From contig NZ_JAAAXJ010000015.1 in assembly GCF_009910705.1 (NCBI RefSeq), forward strand, positions 1 through 64,000: a DNA stretch of 64,000 nucleotides, read 5' to 3'. This stretch comes from Microvirga arsenatis (GTDB lineage: Bacteria; Pseudomonadota; Alphaproteobacteria; Rhizobiales; Beijerinckiaceae). Under the pieces are notes generated by a model. That model was not told the origin of the DNA. It did not search any database and worked only from the letters and a program-made list of their open reading frames with translations. Positions 16,336-23,639 of this stretch are shown here, piece after piece; the stretch's first letter is position 1, and every line of letters begins with the position of its first letter. A program made the position numbers and the translations under genes.

Positions 16336-17143
16336 TCCGCCATTCACCTTCGCCGCCCACATCGGCGAAGCCCCATTGCTTGACGTCGATCTCGTAGTCG
16401 ATGCGGGAGAACATCCGCCCGCGGCAGACCTTCATCTGCGGCGGCGGAAGATCGAGCTGTTTGGCAAGCCTGTCGAGAAGCTCGTCCATCACCCAGCGCG
16501 GAACCTTGTCGCGCTCGGACGGATAGATCCAGCGGAAGTTGAGCAGGTGCATGAGCAGCACCTCCCAATGCACTTCCATGTAGGCCAGAAGACCATGCCA
16601 GTCGATCTGGTCGTGCGCCTTGAGGATCGTGTGCGCCACGTCCGCGCCGTCGTAGCGGTGGCGCAGTTGGATGAAGCACTTGGACCAGACGAGCTCCGTC
16701 GGCCCGACGATGCGCACGGGAATGCCGAACACCTCGATCTGGCGCGCATGCTCGAACCAGGGATCGCCGATCGGCATGGTGCCGTTCGAGGAGGCGAAGA
16801 TCACGTCGAAGAAGTACTGGCCCTTGAAGACCTTGCCGAGCCAGCGGTCGTCCTCGATCTCGATGGAGTAGCCGAGGCTCTTGAAATGCGAGAGCACGCG
16901 CGTGTAGTCGCCGGCCTTGCAGAAGATGTCGAGGTCCTTGGTGGGGCGCGTGATGCCCGTATAGGCCGAGAGCGCGTAGGTGCCGGCAAGCAGGAAGGGC
17001 AGCCCGAGGGTGTTCAGCTCCCGCAGTGCCTCCGCATAGAAAGCCTCGGACTCAGGATATTTGAGCGTCGGCTCCGCCTTGGCGTCCATGACGGGGACGG
17101 ACGGGTATGCGGTCGAAGGGAGATCTGGGTCGTGAACTGCCAT
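16328..17143 (-). CDS. Nucleotidyltransferase-fold protein
   Basis: A 271-residue protein with the motif GTYALSAYTGITRPTKDLDIF near residues 54-74. This matches the GG/GT..A...G..R.T.D.D signature of minimal nucleotidyltransferases of the AbiEii/MNT-like superfamily. The two aspartates of KDLDIF would bind metal, and Asp residues of QYFFDVIF supply the third. The C-terminal half is helical and ends QWGFADVGGEGEW. The usual start is ATG 17143 (MAVHDPDLP); an upstream TTG at 17167 would add 8 residues. Coupling to a metallophosphoesterase suggests paired addition and removal of a nucleotide, which is inference. Confidence 0.75.
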   Translation of the reverse strand: MAVHDPDLPSTAYPSVPVMDAKAEPTLKYPESEAFYAEALRELNTLGLPFLLAGTYALSAYTGITRPTKDLDIFCKAGDYTRVLSHFKSLGYSIEIEDDRWLGKVFKGQYFFDVIFASSNGTMPIGDPWFEHARQIEVFGIPVRIVGPTELVWSKCFIQLRHRYDGADVAHTILKAHDQIDWHGLLAYMEVHWEVLLMHLLNFRWIYPSERDKVPRWVMDELLDRLAKQLDLPPPQMKVCRGRMFSRIDYEIDVKQWGFADVGGEGEWRNE

Positions 17144-17248
17144 GGGCTTTGTCCGATGCGCGGCCAAGAATGGCCCGCGTTCGACAACAGAATGGCATTC
17201 ACGAAGTTCCGCACCGGCCCAGCTTAATGCCGGAGGGGCGATTCCGGC

Positions 17249-18829
17249 TCAGGCCCGCAGCCGCCGCTGCTCCACCGATTTCGCCGGGGAGGGGGCACCG
17301 AGCCCGAGCGAGGTCCAGATGCCGAGGATGTTCTGCTCGAAATCGGCGACGCGCTGCCGAAGCTCCGCCTCATGGGCCTCCCCTTGCAGCGGCTTGCCTT
17401 CCTTGAGGAGGCGCTGGCCGGCCTCCGACAGAACCTTGCCGACGAAGCCTGCCATGTCAGGGTTCTTCTCGCTCAAGGAAAGCCACATCAGCTGGTTCAT
17501 GCGCTCGGCTGCCAGCCCGCCTCCCGTGACGGGCGAGGCGAAATAGCCGAACTTGCGCTCGAAGCGGGACTCGTCGGCAACGGCCCTGTTGAACCGGTCG
17601 GTGTGAAGCTTCCGCTCGAGCACGCCCGGCTCGGGCAGGCAGGGATGGCAGACGCCGAGCGCCACCAGGATGGTGAGCGCCTGGATGAGCCGGTTGATGC
17701 CGATGGCGCCGAGGGCAGGATCCGCCACGATCTCGCGCAGGGTGCGAGGGCCGCTCCCAAGGGCGGCGATCAGAGGATCGTAGATGCCGCTCTGCAGCTT
17801 CACCGCATGCCGCATGCCCCGCAGCTCGCGCGGAATTCTCGCGCCCCGGGCCGACAGGGCAAAGCGCATGTCGAGCCACTTTTCCCGCACCTGATGGGCG
17901 GCGAGGCGGACGGGACCCTTGACGAAGATGTCGCGCCGGAACTGCTGGTCGATCATGTGGTCCCGGGTCATCTGGCGCAGGGCCACGCTGTCGATGCCGG
18001 ACAGGAACTCCCGCTGCTCCTTGGTCAGGTTGATCTCGTCGAGGCTGTCCAGCGCATTCGCGGGTCCGACCCAGGTGAGCTTCGCCTCCGCGAGCTCCTC
18101 GGCGAGGTCCATGAAGTAGAACGGGTTGGATTCCTGGTTGAAATATTCGTGGATGATGTAGTTCGGATGGTGGTTCTTGAGCTTGTCGAGCCGGCTCGCA
18201 AGCTTGGGATGGTTGGCGAAGTAGCGCATGTCGAGCTTGCCGAACCTGTCCGCCATATCGAGGAAAGTCGACGCGCGGGATTGCGGCGAAAGCTGCGCTC
18301 CCCGGGCTGCCGTGTGCTCCACCAGCAGGCGCCGGAGCGGCAGCATGGAGACCCAGCCGGGCATGCAGTTGTAGGAAATGTAGACGAGACCGCCCGGCTT
18401 CAGCTTGCGGCGGATGAACTCCACGATGGTCCGCCGGTTCTCCGGCGAGATCCAGCTGTAGATCCCGTGAAGCGTGATGAAGTCGAAATCGGGCAGGTCG
18501 CCGCGGGTCAGGAACTCGGCGAAGCTGTCGTCGTAAAAGCGCACGTTGGTGAGCGCCGCCGCCTGGGCGAGGGTCTGCGCGCCGACGATGTGGCCGGGGT
18601 TGAAGTCCGTGGCGTGGAACTGGATGTGCGGGTTCGCGGCTGCCAGCAGGTTGGTCGAGAAGCCCTGGCCGCAGCCCAGCTCGCAATAGGTCAGGGAAGA
18701 CGAGCTCAGGTCCGGCGTCTGGACGCCCTGCAGAAGAGCGAGGAAGCCGAGCAGGCTCGGCGTCAGCTCCTGATAGAAGCCGTGGGTGTATTCAACGTCG
18801 ACGACGTAACCTGCTGACCAATTCGCCAT
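17249..18829 (-). CDS. Class I SAM-dependent methyltransferase with methyltransferase-regulatory domain
   Basis: A 526-residue protein. The N-terminal third is a Rossmann methyltransferase: YCELGCGQGFSTNLLAAANP is motif I, then FHATDFNPGH, FDFITLHGIYSWISPENR and LKPGGLVYISYN. The middle (YYFMDLAEELAEAKLTWVG to RRDIFVKG) matches the predicted methyltransferase regulatory domain. The C-terminal part resembles a winged-helix segment (RTLREIVADPALGAIGINRLIQAL). Targets are unknown; relatives lie near surface polysaccharide genes, but that is not the case here. The 124 bases upstream are AT-rich and probably hold its promoter. Confidence 0.83.
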   Translation of the reverse strand: MANWSAGYVVDVEYTHGFYQELTPSLLGFLALLQGVQTPDLSSSSLTYCELGCGQGFSTNLLAAANPHIQFHATDFNPGHIVGAQTLAQAAALTNVRFYDDSFAEFLTRGDLPDFDFITLHGIYSWISPENRRTIVEFIRRKLKPGGLVYISYNCMPGWVSMLPLRRLLVEHTAARGAQLSPQSRASTFLDMADRFGKLDMRYFANHPKLASRLDKLKNHHPNYIIHEYFNQESNPFYFMDLAEELAEAKLTWVGPANALDSLDEINLTKEQREFLSGIDSVALRQMTRDHMIDQQFRRDIFVKGPVRLAAHQVREKWLDMRFALSARGARIPRELRGMRHAVKLQSGIYDPLIAALGSGPRTLREIVADPALGAIGINRLIQALTILVALGVCHPCLPEPGVLERKLHTDRFNRAVADESRFERKFGYFASPVTGGGLAAERMNQLMWLSLSEKNPDMAGFVGKVLSEAGQRLLKEGKPLQGEAHEAELRQRVADFEQNILGIWTSLGLGAPSPAKSVEQRRLRA

Positions 18830-18953
18830 GACAATGTCCCGGCCGCGGATGAACCGGCACCCGTCGGCGAAAGAAAAGTTATAAAATAACCTATGTCAGG
18901 CCGGGCTATTCAGCGCAATACTTTTCTACTTACCACGCGGAAGATTGGTAAAC

Positions 18954-19328
18954 TCAATGGTCTCCGTGGGATACCCTGACGTCCCGTGGGCTGTTGAGGA
19001 TCTCGAGCAGGCTGTTGGCGATGTGCCGGGCCTCGTCGTCCTTCAGGCGCAGCAGGAAGGGCGGCATCATGCCGGCCTGGAGCGCCACCACGGCCATGCC
19101 GTGCTCGTCCATGCCGACGTCGATGGTCTGGGAGGTCACGTCGACCAGTTCTTCCGGCATGTCGCCGCTGTCTTCCCCACCCTCGCCGATGGCGGAGAGC
19201 AGCTGGCTCACGGCCCTGACCAGCGAGCGGGCGGCGTGGGGATCCATGACCACGGCGGTCGACTGCTCGCCCTTCTGGAAGGCCAGCTGGATGTTGTCGC
19301 CCTCAAGCGTGACGGAAATGCCTGCCAT
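18954..19328 (-). CDS. Hypothetical protein, 124 residues
   Basis: I do not recognise a family. The protein starts MAGISVTLEGDNIQLAFQKG and has two helical stretches (DPHAARSLVRAVSQLLSAIG and DEARHIANSLLEILN) around an acidic segment (GEGGEDSGDMPEELVD). It is soluble, with no signal or transmembrane segment. The codon usage matches neighbouring genes and the frame is clean, so it is probably real. It stands alone between the methyltransferase and the BON-domain gene. Confidence 0.6.
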   Translation of the reverse strand: MAGISVTLEGDNIQLAFQKGEQSTAVVMDPHAARSLVRAVSQLLSAIGEGGEDSGDMPEELVDVTSQTIDVGMDEHGMAVVALQAGMMPPFLLRLKDDEARHIANSLLEILNSPRDVRVSHGDH

Positions 19329-19469
19329 GTTCGTCCTCGTCTATCCCCTCCCATATGGGGTCCCACAAGGATCAGGGAAAGGCAGAGGCCTTGGTACGAC
19401 GAATGCGCCTCTTCCCCAAGGAAAGAAGCGCATCCTGGTAAATGGGTCAGGCCCTCGGGCCGGGAAAGG

Positions 19470-20318
19470 TCAGGCACCGCTGCCCGAGGAGCCGCCCGTC
19501 CGGCGTCCGCCCGATGCGGCTGCGCCGCTGCCGGTCCCCTCCGGCGTGCCGACGGTGCCGGCGCCGGCAGCTCCCGCGCCCGACATCGTGGTCCCGCCGA
19601 TGCCCGCATCCGCCGCCTGCTGGATGCGCAGGTTGTTCTGCACATGGATGACGCCGGAGACGGATTCGGCGATGTCCTCCGCATGGCGCTTCTCGAAGCG
19701 GCTGTTCACCGTGCCGGTGAGCGTCACCTCCCGGTTCTCCACCCGCACCTCGATCTCGGAGGCGTCGATATGCGGGTCTTCCGTCAGGCGGTCGTTCACG
19801 TCCTCCAGAATGCGGGCATCGGAGCGCTGGTAGCCCTTCGGGCCGCGGCCGCGATGCTGGCCGGCCTCGCGCATGTCCCGGTCGCGGCGGCGCTCGGCCT
19901 CATCGTCGCCGAACCAGGAGCGCACCTCGTCGCCGGCCCGGTCGAGGAAGCCGCGCTCCTCGTAGTCGTCGCGGGAGCCGCGGCCGAAGCTCTCCGAGCC
20001 GGAGCGGCCCCGCCCGTAGCGGTCCTGGCCGAGCTGGTCCGGATCGCGCCGGCGGGAGCGGTCGGTGTCGAAGACGGATCGGCCGGCGCCCCGGTCGTCC
20101 CCGACCACGTCGTGCCAGTCGAGGGCCGAGCCGCCGGTGCCGTAGCCGGCTGAATCGCCGAAATCGCGCTCGCGGCGCCGGCCGTAACCCTCGTCGGAGC
20201 CGTGGCCGCGGTCGTATCCTGCGCTGCGGTTGCCGAAGCCGCGCCGGGCGATGTAGCCGTCGTCCTCGCGGTCGCGCCAGTCGTTGTCCCGATTGTCATA
20301 GCGGCGGTCATTGGCCAT
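19470..20318 (-). CDS. BON domain protein with long charged low-complexity N-terminus
   Basis: A 282-residue protein. Residues 1 to about 165 are Arg/Asp/Gly/Tyr-rich (RRYDNRDNDWRDREDDGY, GYDRGHGSDEGYGRR) and predicted disordered. Then comes one BON domain: SDARILEDVNDRLTEDPHIDASEIEVRVENREVTLTGTVNSRFEKRHAEDIAESVSGVIHVQNNLRI. The tail is Gly/Ser/Ala-rich. BON domains bind phospholipids or act in osmotic-stress proteins (OsmY). No signal peptide is visible, so a cytoplasmic or membrane-surface role is likely. ATG 20318 follows AGGAGGAGCCCATCC. An EcfG-type promoter lies 55 bases upstream. Confidence 0.82.
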   Translation of the reverse strand: MANDRRYDNRDNDWRDREDDGYIARRGFGNRSAGYDRGHGSDEGYGRRRERDFGDSAGYGTGGSALDWHDVVGDDRGAGRSVFDTDRSRRRDPDQLGQDRYGRGRSGSESFGRGSRDDYEERGFLDRAGDEVRSWFGDDEAERRRDRDMREAGQHRGRGPKGYQRSDARILEDVNDRLTEDPHIDASEIEVRVENREVTLTGTVNSRFEKRHAEDIAESVSGVIHVQNNLRIQQAADAGIGGTTMSGAGAAGAGTVGTPEGTGSGAAASGGRRTGGSSGSGA

Positions 20319-20373
20319 GGATGGGCTCCTCCTGAATGCTTCGGGGCCGTTCCGGGGCGGCCCTTGCGCAACC

Positions 20374-20398
20374 AACGTGAGGCCGGAGCCGGTGTTCC
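20374..20398 (-). promoter_or_regulatory. Putative EcfG promoter of the BON-domain gene
   Basis: Minus strand: GGAAC (20398-20394), 16 bases, CGTT (20377-20374). This is an exact match to GGAAC-N16-CGTT, ending 55 bases upstream of the BON gene start codon. Confidence 0.7.
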
Positions 20399-20521
20399 TG
20401 ATGCCCGGACAGGCCGGGATCCTGCGTTTTTCCAAGGCTGCGCTTGAACGCTCCTGCCGCACTCGCATTGACCGGAGGCGCGGCCGGTCCGCGAAAGGGA
20501 ACAAGACGAAAGAGGTCGACG

Positions 20522-20782
20522 ATGGCCGATCTGTCCGGGTTGAGCGACGAGGCGCTGGCCGTCTTTGCCTTCGCCGCCTATCACCAGCTGTCGAGCGGCC
20601 AGCCGGTCCGCAGCGTGGTCCAGAGGGACGGCGCCGGCCACAAGGCGAACGACAAGGCCGTGGAGGAACTCAAGGGCCGCGGCCTCATCGAGGCCGACGG
20701 AGCCGAGATCCGCTTCACGGCGCAGGGCGAGGAGGCGCTGCAGGGCCTCATCGCCACGATCCGCGGGAACCGGCAGGCCTGA
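20522..20782 (+). CDS. Hypothetical small helical protein (winged-helix-like)
   Basis: An 86-residue protein starting MADLSGLSDEALAVFAFAAYHQL. The pattern SDEALAVFAFAAYHQLSSGQ.VRSVV..DGAGHKANDKAVEELKGRGLIEADGAEIRFTAQGEEAL looks like helix-helix-wing, with ELKGRGLIE...I.FT..GE typical of winged-helix 'reader' segments. The family is unknown to me. ATG 20522 follows AAAGAGGTCGACG; the open frame upstream to 20444 lacks a binding site. It is divergent from the BON gene. Confidence 0.65.
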   Translation: MADLSGLSDEALAVFAFAAYHQLSSGQPVRSVVQRDGAGHKANDKAVEELKGRGLIEADGAEIRFTAQGEEALQGLIATIRGNRQA

Positions 20783-20972
20783 GGCCCCGATCCCTTTGCC
20801 TTGCAATTGCCCCATCCGTACCCTAGGTAAAACCCATCGACATTTGGCCGGACGACTGGGCTACCCGCTTTGGCACTGCCGGGCGCACGTTCCTTCTCTA
20901 CCATCTATCGACTAACGGATGACCGGCTCCGGTCCGTCATCCACGTGCAAACGACAGTGAAAAGGATTTCCC

Positions 20973-21182
20973 ATGGAACAGGGAACCGTGAAGTGGTACA
21001 ACGAAACCAAGGGTTATGGTTTCATTCAGCCCGACAATGGCGGCAAGGACGTGTTCGTCCACGCCACGGCGCTCGAGCGCGCCGGCATGCGCGGCTTGCG
21101 CGAAGGCCAGAAGCTCTCTTATGAGCTTCAGACCGACCAGCGCACCGGCCGCCAGTCTGCAGTGAACCTGCAGAACGCGTAA
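20973..21182 (+). CDS. cspA: CspA-family cold-shock protein
   Basis: A 69-residue cold-shock domain protein with both RNA-binding motifs: KGYGFIQPDNGGKD (RNP1-like) and VFVHATAL (RNP2). It is expected to bind single-stranded RNA and melt secondary structure. The start follows AAAAGGATTTCCC. Two hairpins (21196-21218 and 21228-21256) separate it from infA, which starts 94 bases after the cspA stop. The leader upstream (about 150 bases) is long enough to fold, as in other csp genes. Confidence 0.93.
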   Translation: MEQGTVKWYNETKGYGFIQPDNGGKDVFVHATALERAGMRGLREGQKLSYELQTDQRTGRQSAVNLQNA

Positions 21183-21195
21183 GGGTTACATGCCG

Positions 21196-21218
21196 GAGGA
21201 CGTGGACGCCACGTCCTC
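21196..21218 (+). other. Perfect stem-loop between cspA and infA
   Basis: GAGGACGTGG, loop ACG, CCACGTCCTC: a 10-bp perfect stem with a 3-base loop, 13 bases after the cspA stop. It is followed by TTGCAT, not a T-run, so it is more likely an mRNA-stabilising hairpin than a terminator. Confidence 0.6.
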
Positions 21219-21227
21219 TTGCATATG

Positions 21228-21256
21228 AGCCGTTCCGGTCCAGGGGCGGCTTTTTT
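21228..21256 (+). terminator. Intrinsic terminator directly before infA
   Basis: AGCCGTTCC (21228-21236) pairs with GGGGCGGCT (21243-21251), with G-U pairs in the middle, loop GGTCCA, followed by six T. Only about 20 bases separate the T-run from the infA ATG, and that space holds its ribosome-binding site (GAGGAAAGG). No promoter fits after it, so infA mRNA must read through or carry this hairpin. Confidence 0.75.
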
Positions 21257-21276
21257 GTTATGAGGAAAGGCTTTGC

Positions 21277-21558
21277 ATGGCAAAGGAAGAACTGATCACC
21301 TTTGAAGGACTTGTGACCGAGATCCTGCCCGACGCGCGCTACCGCGTGCAGCTCGACAACGGGCACGAGGTCATCGCCTACACGGCGGGGAAGATGAAGA
21401 AGAACCGCATCAAGACGCTTGCCGGCGACCGCGTGACCGTCGAGATGTCCCCTTACGACCTGGAGAAGGGCCGGCTCATCTTCCGTCACAAGGACACGGG
21501 TGCCTCTTCCGGTCCGCGCCCGCCGCAGCGCGGCAACCCGCAGTTCCGGCGCCGCTAA
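21277..21558 (+). CDS. infA: Translation initiation factor IF-1
   Basis: A 93-residue S1-like OB-fold protein: [46 protein letters not shown] carries the IF-1 core, with [25 protein letters not shown] after it. A basic Pro/Arg tail of about 20 residues ([15 protein letters not shown]) extends beyond the usual 72-residue length, as in alphaproteobacterial IF-1 paralogues. It binds the ribosomal A site during initiation. It follows cspA with an intrinsic terminator in between, a layout that suggests cold-linked control. Whether this is the only infA of the genome cannot be told. Confidence 0.88.
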   Translation: MAKEELITFEGLVTEILPDARYRVQLDNGHEVIAYTAGKMKKNRIKTLAGDRVTVEMSPYDLEKGRLIFRHKDTGASSGPRPPQRGNPQFRRR

Positions 21559-21626
21559 AGCAGCAGGCGCGCCGTTCGGAGCGCCTGTCGATGGAATCGA
21601 TTGTCGAGGCAGCCTGACGCCCGGCC

Positions 21627-22175
21627 TCAGGCGACGGCCTGCACCACCGAGAGGGTGACGCGGTCGGGGCCGAGATCCTCCTCCATGTCGGTGAAGTGCA
21701 TCAGCTCGGCGAGCCGGTTGCGGGCGCGGTTCACCCGGCTCTTGATGGTGCCGACCGCACAGCCGCAGATCTCCGCCGCCTGCTCGTAGGAGAAGCCGGA
21801 GGCGCCCACCAGCAGCAGCGCCTCGCGCTGGTCGTGGGGCAGGCGGGCCAGCGCCTTCTGCAGGTCCTCGAAGTCCAGATGGGGCATCTGGTCCGGCTGC
21901 ACCGAGAGGGCGGCGGCGTATTTCCCGTCCGCATCCTCCACCTCGCGGCGGCGCTTGCGGTACTCGGAATGGAACAGGTTGCGCAGGATGGTGAAGAGCC
22001 ACGCCTGCATGTTCGTGCCCGGCTGGAAGCGGTCGATATTGGCGATCGCCCGCATCAGGGTCTCCTGCACCAGGTCGTCGGCCCGGTCCACGTTGTTCGT
22101 GAGCGAGATGGCGAAGGCGCGCAGGTTCGGCGTGGCCTTGAGCATGGAATCGCGCAGATCGATGTCGAGGCTCAT
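21627..22175 (-). CDS. ecfG: General-stress ECF sigma factor EcfG
   Basis: A 182-residue ECF15-type sigma factor. Region 2 reads AISLTNNVDRADDLVQETLMRAIANIDRFQPGTNMQAWLFTILRN and region 4 reads LPHDQREALLLVGASGFSYEQAAEICGCAVGTIKSRVNRARNRL. It binds the GGAAC...GTT promoters of the alphaproteobacterial general stress response. The start overlaps the stop of nepR by four bases (ATGA), the classical pair. The anti-anti-sigma regulator PhyR and its kinase are not in this window. Confidence 0.93.
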   Translation of the reverse strand: MSLDIDLRDSMLKATPNLRAFAISLTNNVDRADDLVQETLMRAIANIDRFQPGTNMQAWLFTILRNLFHSEYRKRRREVEDADGKYAAALSVQPDQMPHLDFEDLQKALARLPHDQREALLLVGASGFSYEQAAEICGCAVGTIKSRVNRARNRLAELMHFTDMEEDLGPDRVTLSVVQAVA

Positions 22176-22417
22176 GAGGACTGCTTCTCCGGCTTGCGCT
22201 CGTCGAGCCGGTTGATGATCTCGATGAAACGGTCCGGCACCGGCTGCTCGCCCAGCGCCAGCGCCTCGTAGAACTGGCGCAGCCGCTGGCCGAGCTGGGC
22301 CTGAACCGAACGGCTCAGGGCCGGCGAGGAGGACTTGTCGAGGCCCGGGACAGGCTCTGGATCGTGATGGGGCATGAGGTTCGGGGTCTTCTTCTGCATC
22401 GGGGTGTCCTGGACCAT
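22172..22417 (-). CDS. nepR: Anti-sigma factor NepR
   Basis: An 81-residue protein whose C-terminal half (SRSVQAQLGQRLRQFYEALALGEQPVPDRFIEIINRLDERK) is the NepR core that clamps EcfG and is titrated by phosphorylated PhyR. The N-terminal half is polar and proline-rich. ATG 22417 is chosen; an in-frame ATG at 22399 is possible and the frame is open further upstream without support. It is cotranscribed with ecfG from the EcfG-type promoter at 22479-22503, giving positive autoregulation. Confidence 0.88.
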   Translation of the reverse strand: MVQDTPMQKKTPNLMPHHDPEPVPGLDKSSSPALSRSVQAQLGQRLRQFYEALALGEQPVPDRFIEIINRLDERKPEKQSS

Positions 22418-22478
22418 CGTGGGTAAGCGACCTCCCGCAGGGGTCGCGCGGACGGCGGCACCCAATCGCCGTGGAGCT

Positions 22479-22503
22479 AACGCCAAGTCAGATTGATCGT
22501 TCC
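22479..22503 (-). promoter_or_regulatory. EcfG-type promoter of nepR-ecfG
   Basis: Minus strand: GGAAC (22503-22499), 16 bases, CGTT (22482-22479). The motif ends 61 bases upstream of the nepR start. Autoregulation of nepR-ecfG through this consensus is known in Methylobacterium, Sinorhizobium and relatives, so this is the best-supported site of the set. Confidence 0.8.
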
Positions 22504-22550
22504 GCGGCGCGCCTACCCCTTCAGGGTTCATCCACAGGCAAGTTGCGGCG

Positions 22551-22576
22551 GGAACCTCGGGGCCTACAGCCAAGTT
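22551..22576 (+). promoter_or_regulatory. Possible EcfG promoter of the DUF3309 gene
   Basis: GGAAC (22551-22555), 18 bases, GTT (22574-22576), 52 bases before the DUF3309 start. Spacing is one base longer than the other sites here but still within GGAAC-N17-xGTT. Confidence 0.5.
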
Positions 22577-22628
22577 TCCTCCATAGCCATGCGGCCCCTT
22601 CGCGGCCGCGCGTCATGGAGGTCCTACG

Positions 22629-22787
22629 ATGGCGCTCAGCACCATCCTGCTCATTCTGGTCATCCTGCTGCTCATCGGCGCCGTGCCGGCCTGGCCCCAC
22701 AGCCGCGGCTGGGGATACGGGCCGAGCGGCCTTCTGGGCGTCATCCTGCTCATCCTGATCATCCTGCTGCTGATGGGCCGACTCTGA
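22629..22787 (+). CDS. DUF3309 family small membrane protein
   Basis: A 52-residue protein made of two hydrophobic segments (LSTILLILVILLLIGAVP and LLGVILLILIILLLMG) joined by WPHSRGWGYGPSG. This is the DUF3309 pattern: a short hairpin in the membrane, function unknown. ATG 22629 follows a GGAGGTCCTACG binding site, which is strong. It is divergent from nepR-ecfG and has a possible EcfG promoter, so it may be part of the stress regulon. Confidence 0.83.
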   Translation: MALSTILLILVILLLIGAVPAWPHSRGWGYGPSGLLGVILLILIILLLMGRL

Positions 22788-22988
22788 GGCCCCTCGGCCC
22801 TGCCGGAGCCCGGATGTCCTGCCCTGGCCGGGCCCGTTCCGGCCGCGCCGCGCCGCGCCCCAGCGACCAAACGGCTCATGGGAGAAAAAGCCCCTGTGTC
22901 CCTTTACGAAACGTGATATCAGGTTCGCGCAGACCTGCTCTGCTTCATTGCGACATGGACGTTTCAAGCAAACCGTGAAGGTTGGGAC

Positions 22989-23639
22989 ATGGCACGATAT
23001 TACGGGGGCCGCGGCGCTGACGTGCTGCGCGGCGGCAAGGCGACGGATCTCCTCAAGGGCTACAACGGCAACGACCGCCTCTATGGCGGCGCCGGCAACA
23101 ACACCCTCGACGGCGGCGACGGCCAGGACCGCCTCTGGGGCGGCAGCGGCGACGACCTGCTGATCGGCGGCAACGGCCGCGACCGGCTCTGGGGCAATGC
23201 CGGCAACGACACGGTCGATGCGGGCGCAGGCCACGACATCGTCTTCGCCGGCCTGGGCAACGACAGCGTCAATGGCGGCACGGGCGCCGACGACCTGCAG
23301 GGCGGCGCCGGCAACGACGCGCTCAACGGCGGCTCCGGGTTCGACATGCTCTTCGGCGGCGAGGGCAACGACGTGCTCAACGGCGGTACCGGCACCGACT
23401 ATCTGCGCGGCGGCAAGGGCCAGGACGTCTTCTCCTTCGATTCCGGCTTTGGCCGCGACCGCATCCGCGATTTCAGCCAGGCCGACGACCTCATCGACCT
23501 GCGCGCCATCGCCGTCACCGGCTTCGAGCAGCTCAAGATCGCCGTGAACGGCGGCAGCACCGTCGTCGACACCGGCACGGGCACCATCGTGCTGCAGGGC
23601 TTCAAGGGCACCCTGACCGCCGACGACTTCCTCTTCTGA
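22989..23639 (+). CDS. Small RTX calcium-binding repeat protein
   Basis: A 216-residue protein in which residues 1 to about 145 are tandem nonapeptides of the GGxGxDxLx type (GGAGNNTLDGGDGQDRLWGGSGDDLLIGG and so on). These form Ca2+-binding parallel beta-rolls. The C-terminal segment (FSFDSGFGRDRIRDFSQADDLIDLRAI) resembles the serralysin C-terminal domain, and the protein ends DDFLF, a type I secretion-like hydrophobic tail. There is no N-terminal signal peptide. No type I transporter is present in the window. It is a stand-alone gene. Confidence 0.85.
   Translation: MARYYGGRGADVLRGGKATDLLKGYNGNDRLYGGAGNNTLDGGDGQDRLWGGSGDDLLIGGNGRDRLWGNAGNDTVDAGAGHDIVFAGLGNDSVNGGTGADDLQGGAGNDALNGGSGFDMLFGGEGNDVLNGGTGTDYLRGGKGQDVFSFDSGFGRDRIRDFSQADDLIDLRAIAVTGFEQLKIAVNGGSTVVDTGTGTIVLQGFKGTLTADDFLF

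Noticed and set aside
20499-20530. A GGAAC just before the 86-residue gene as a further EcfG promoter
   Set aside because: It lies almost at the ribosome-binding site and no GTT follows at 16-18 bases.
22989-23639. Assignment of the small RTX protein as a hemolysin
   Set aside because: Only the repeat and a secretion-like tail are present; no toxin or enzyme domain exists to justify it.
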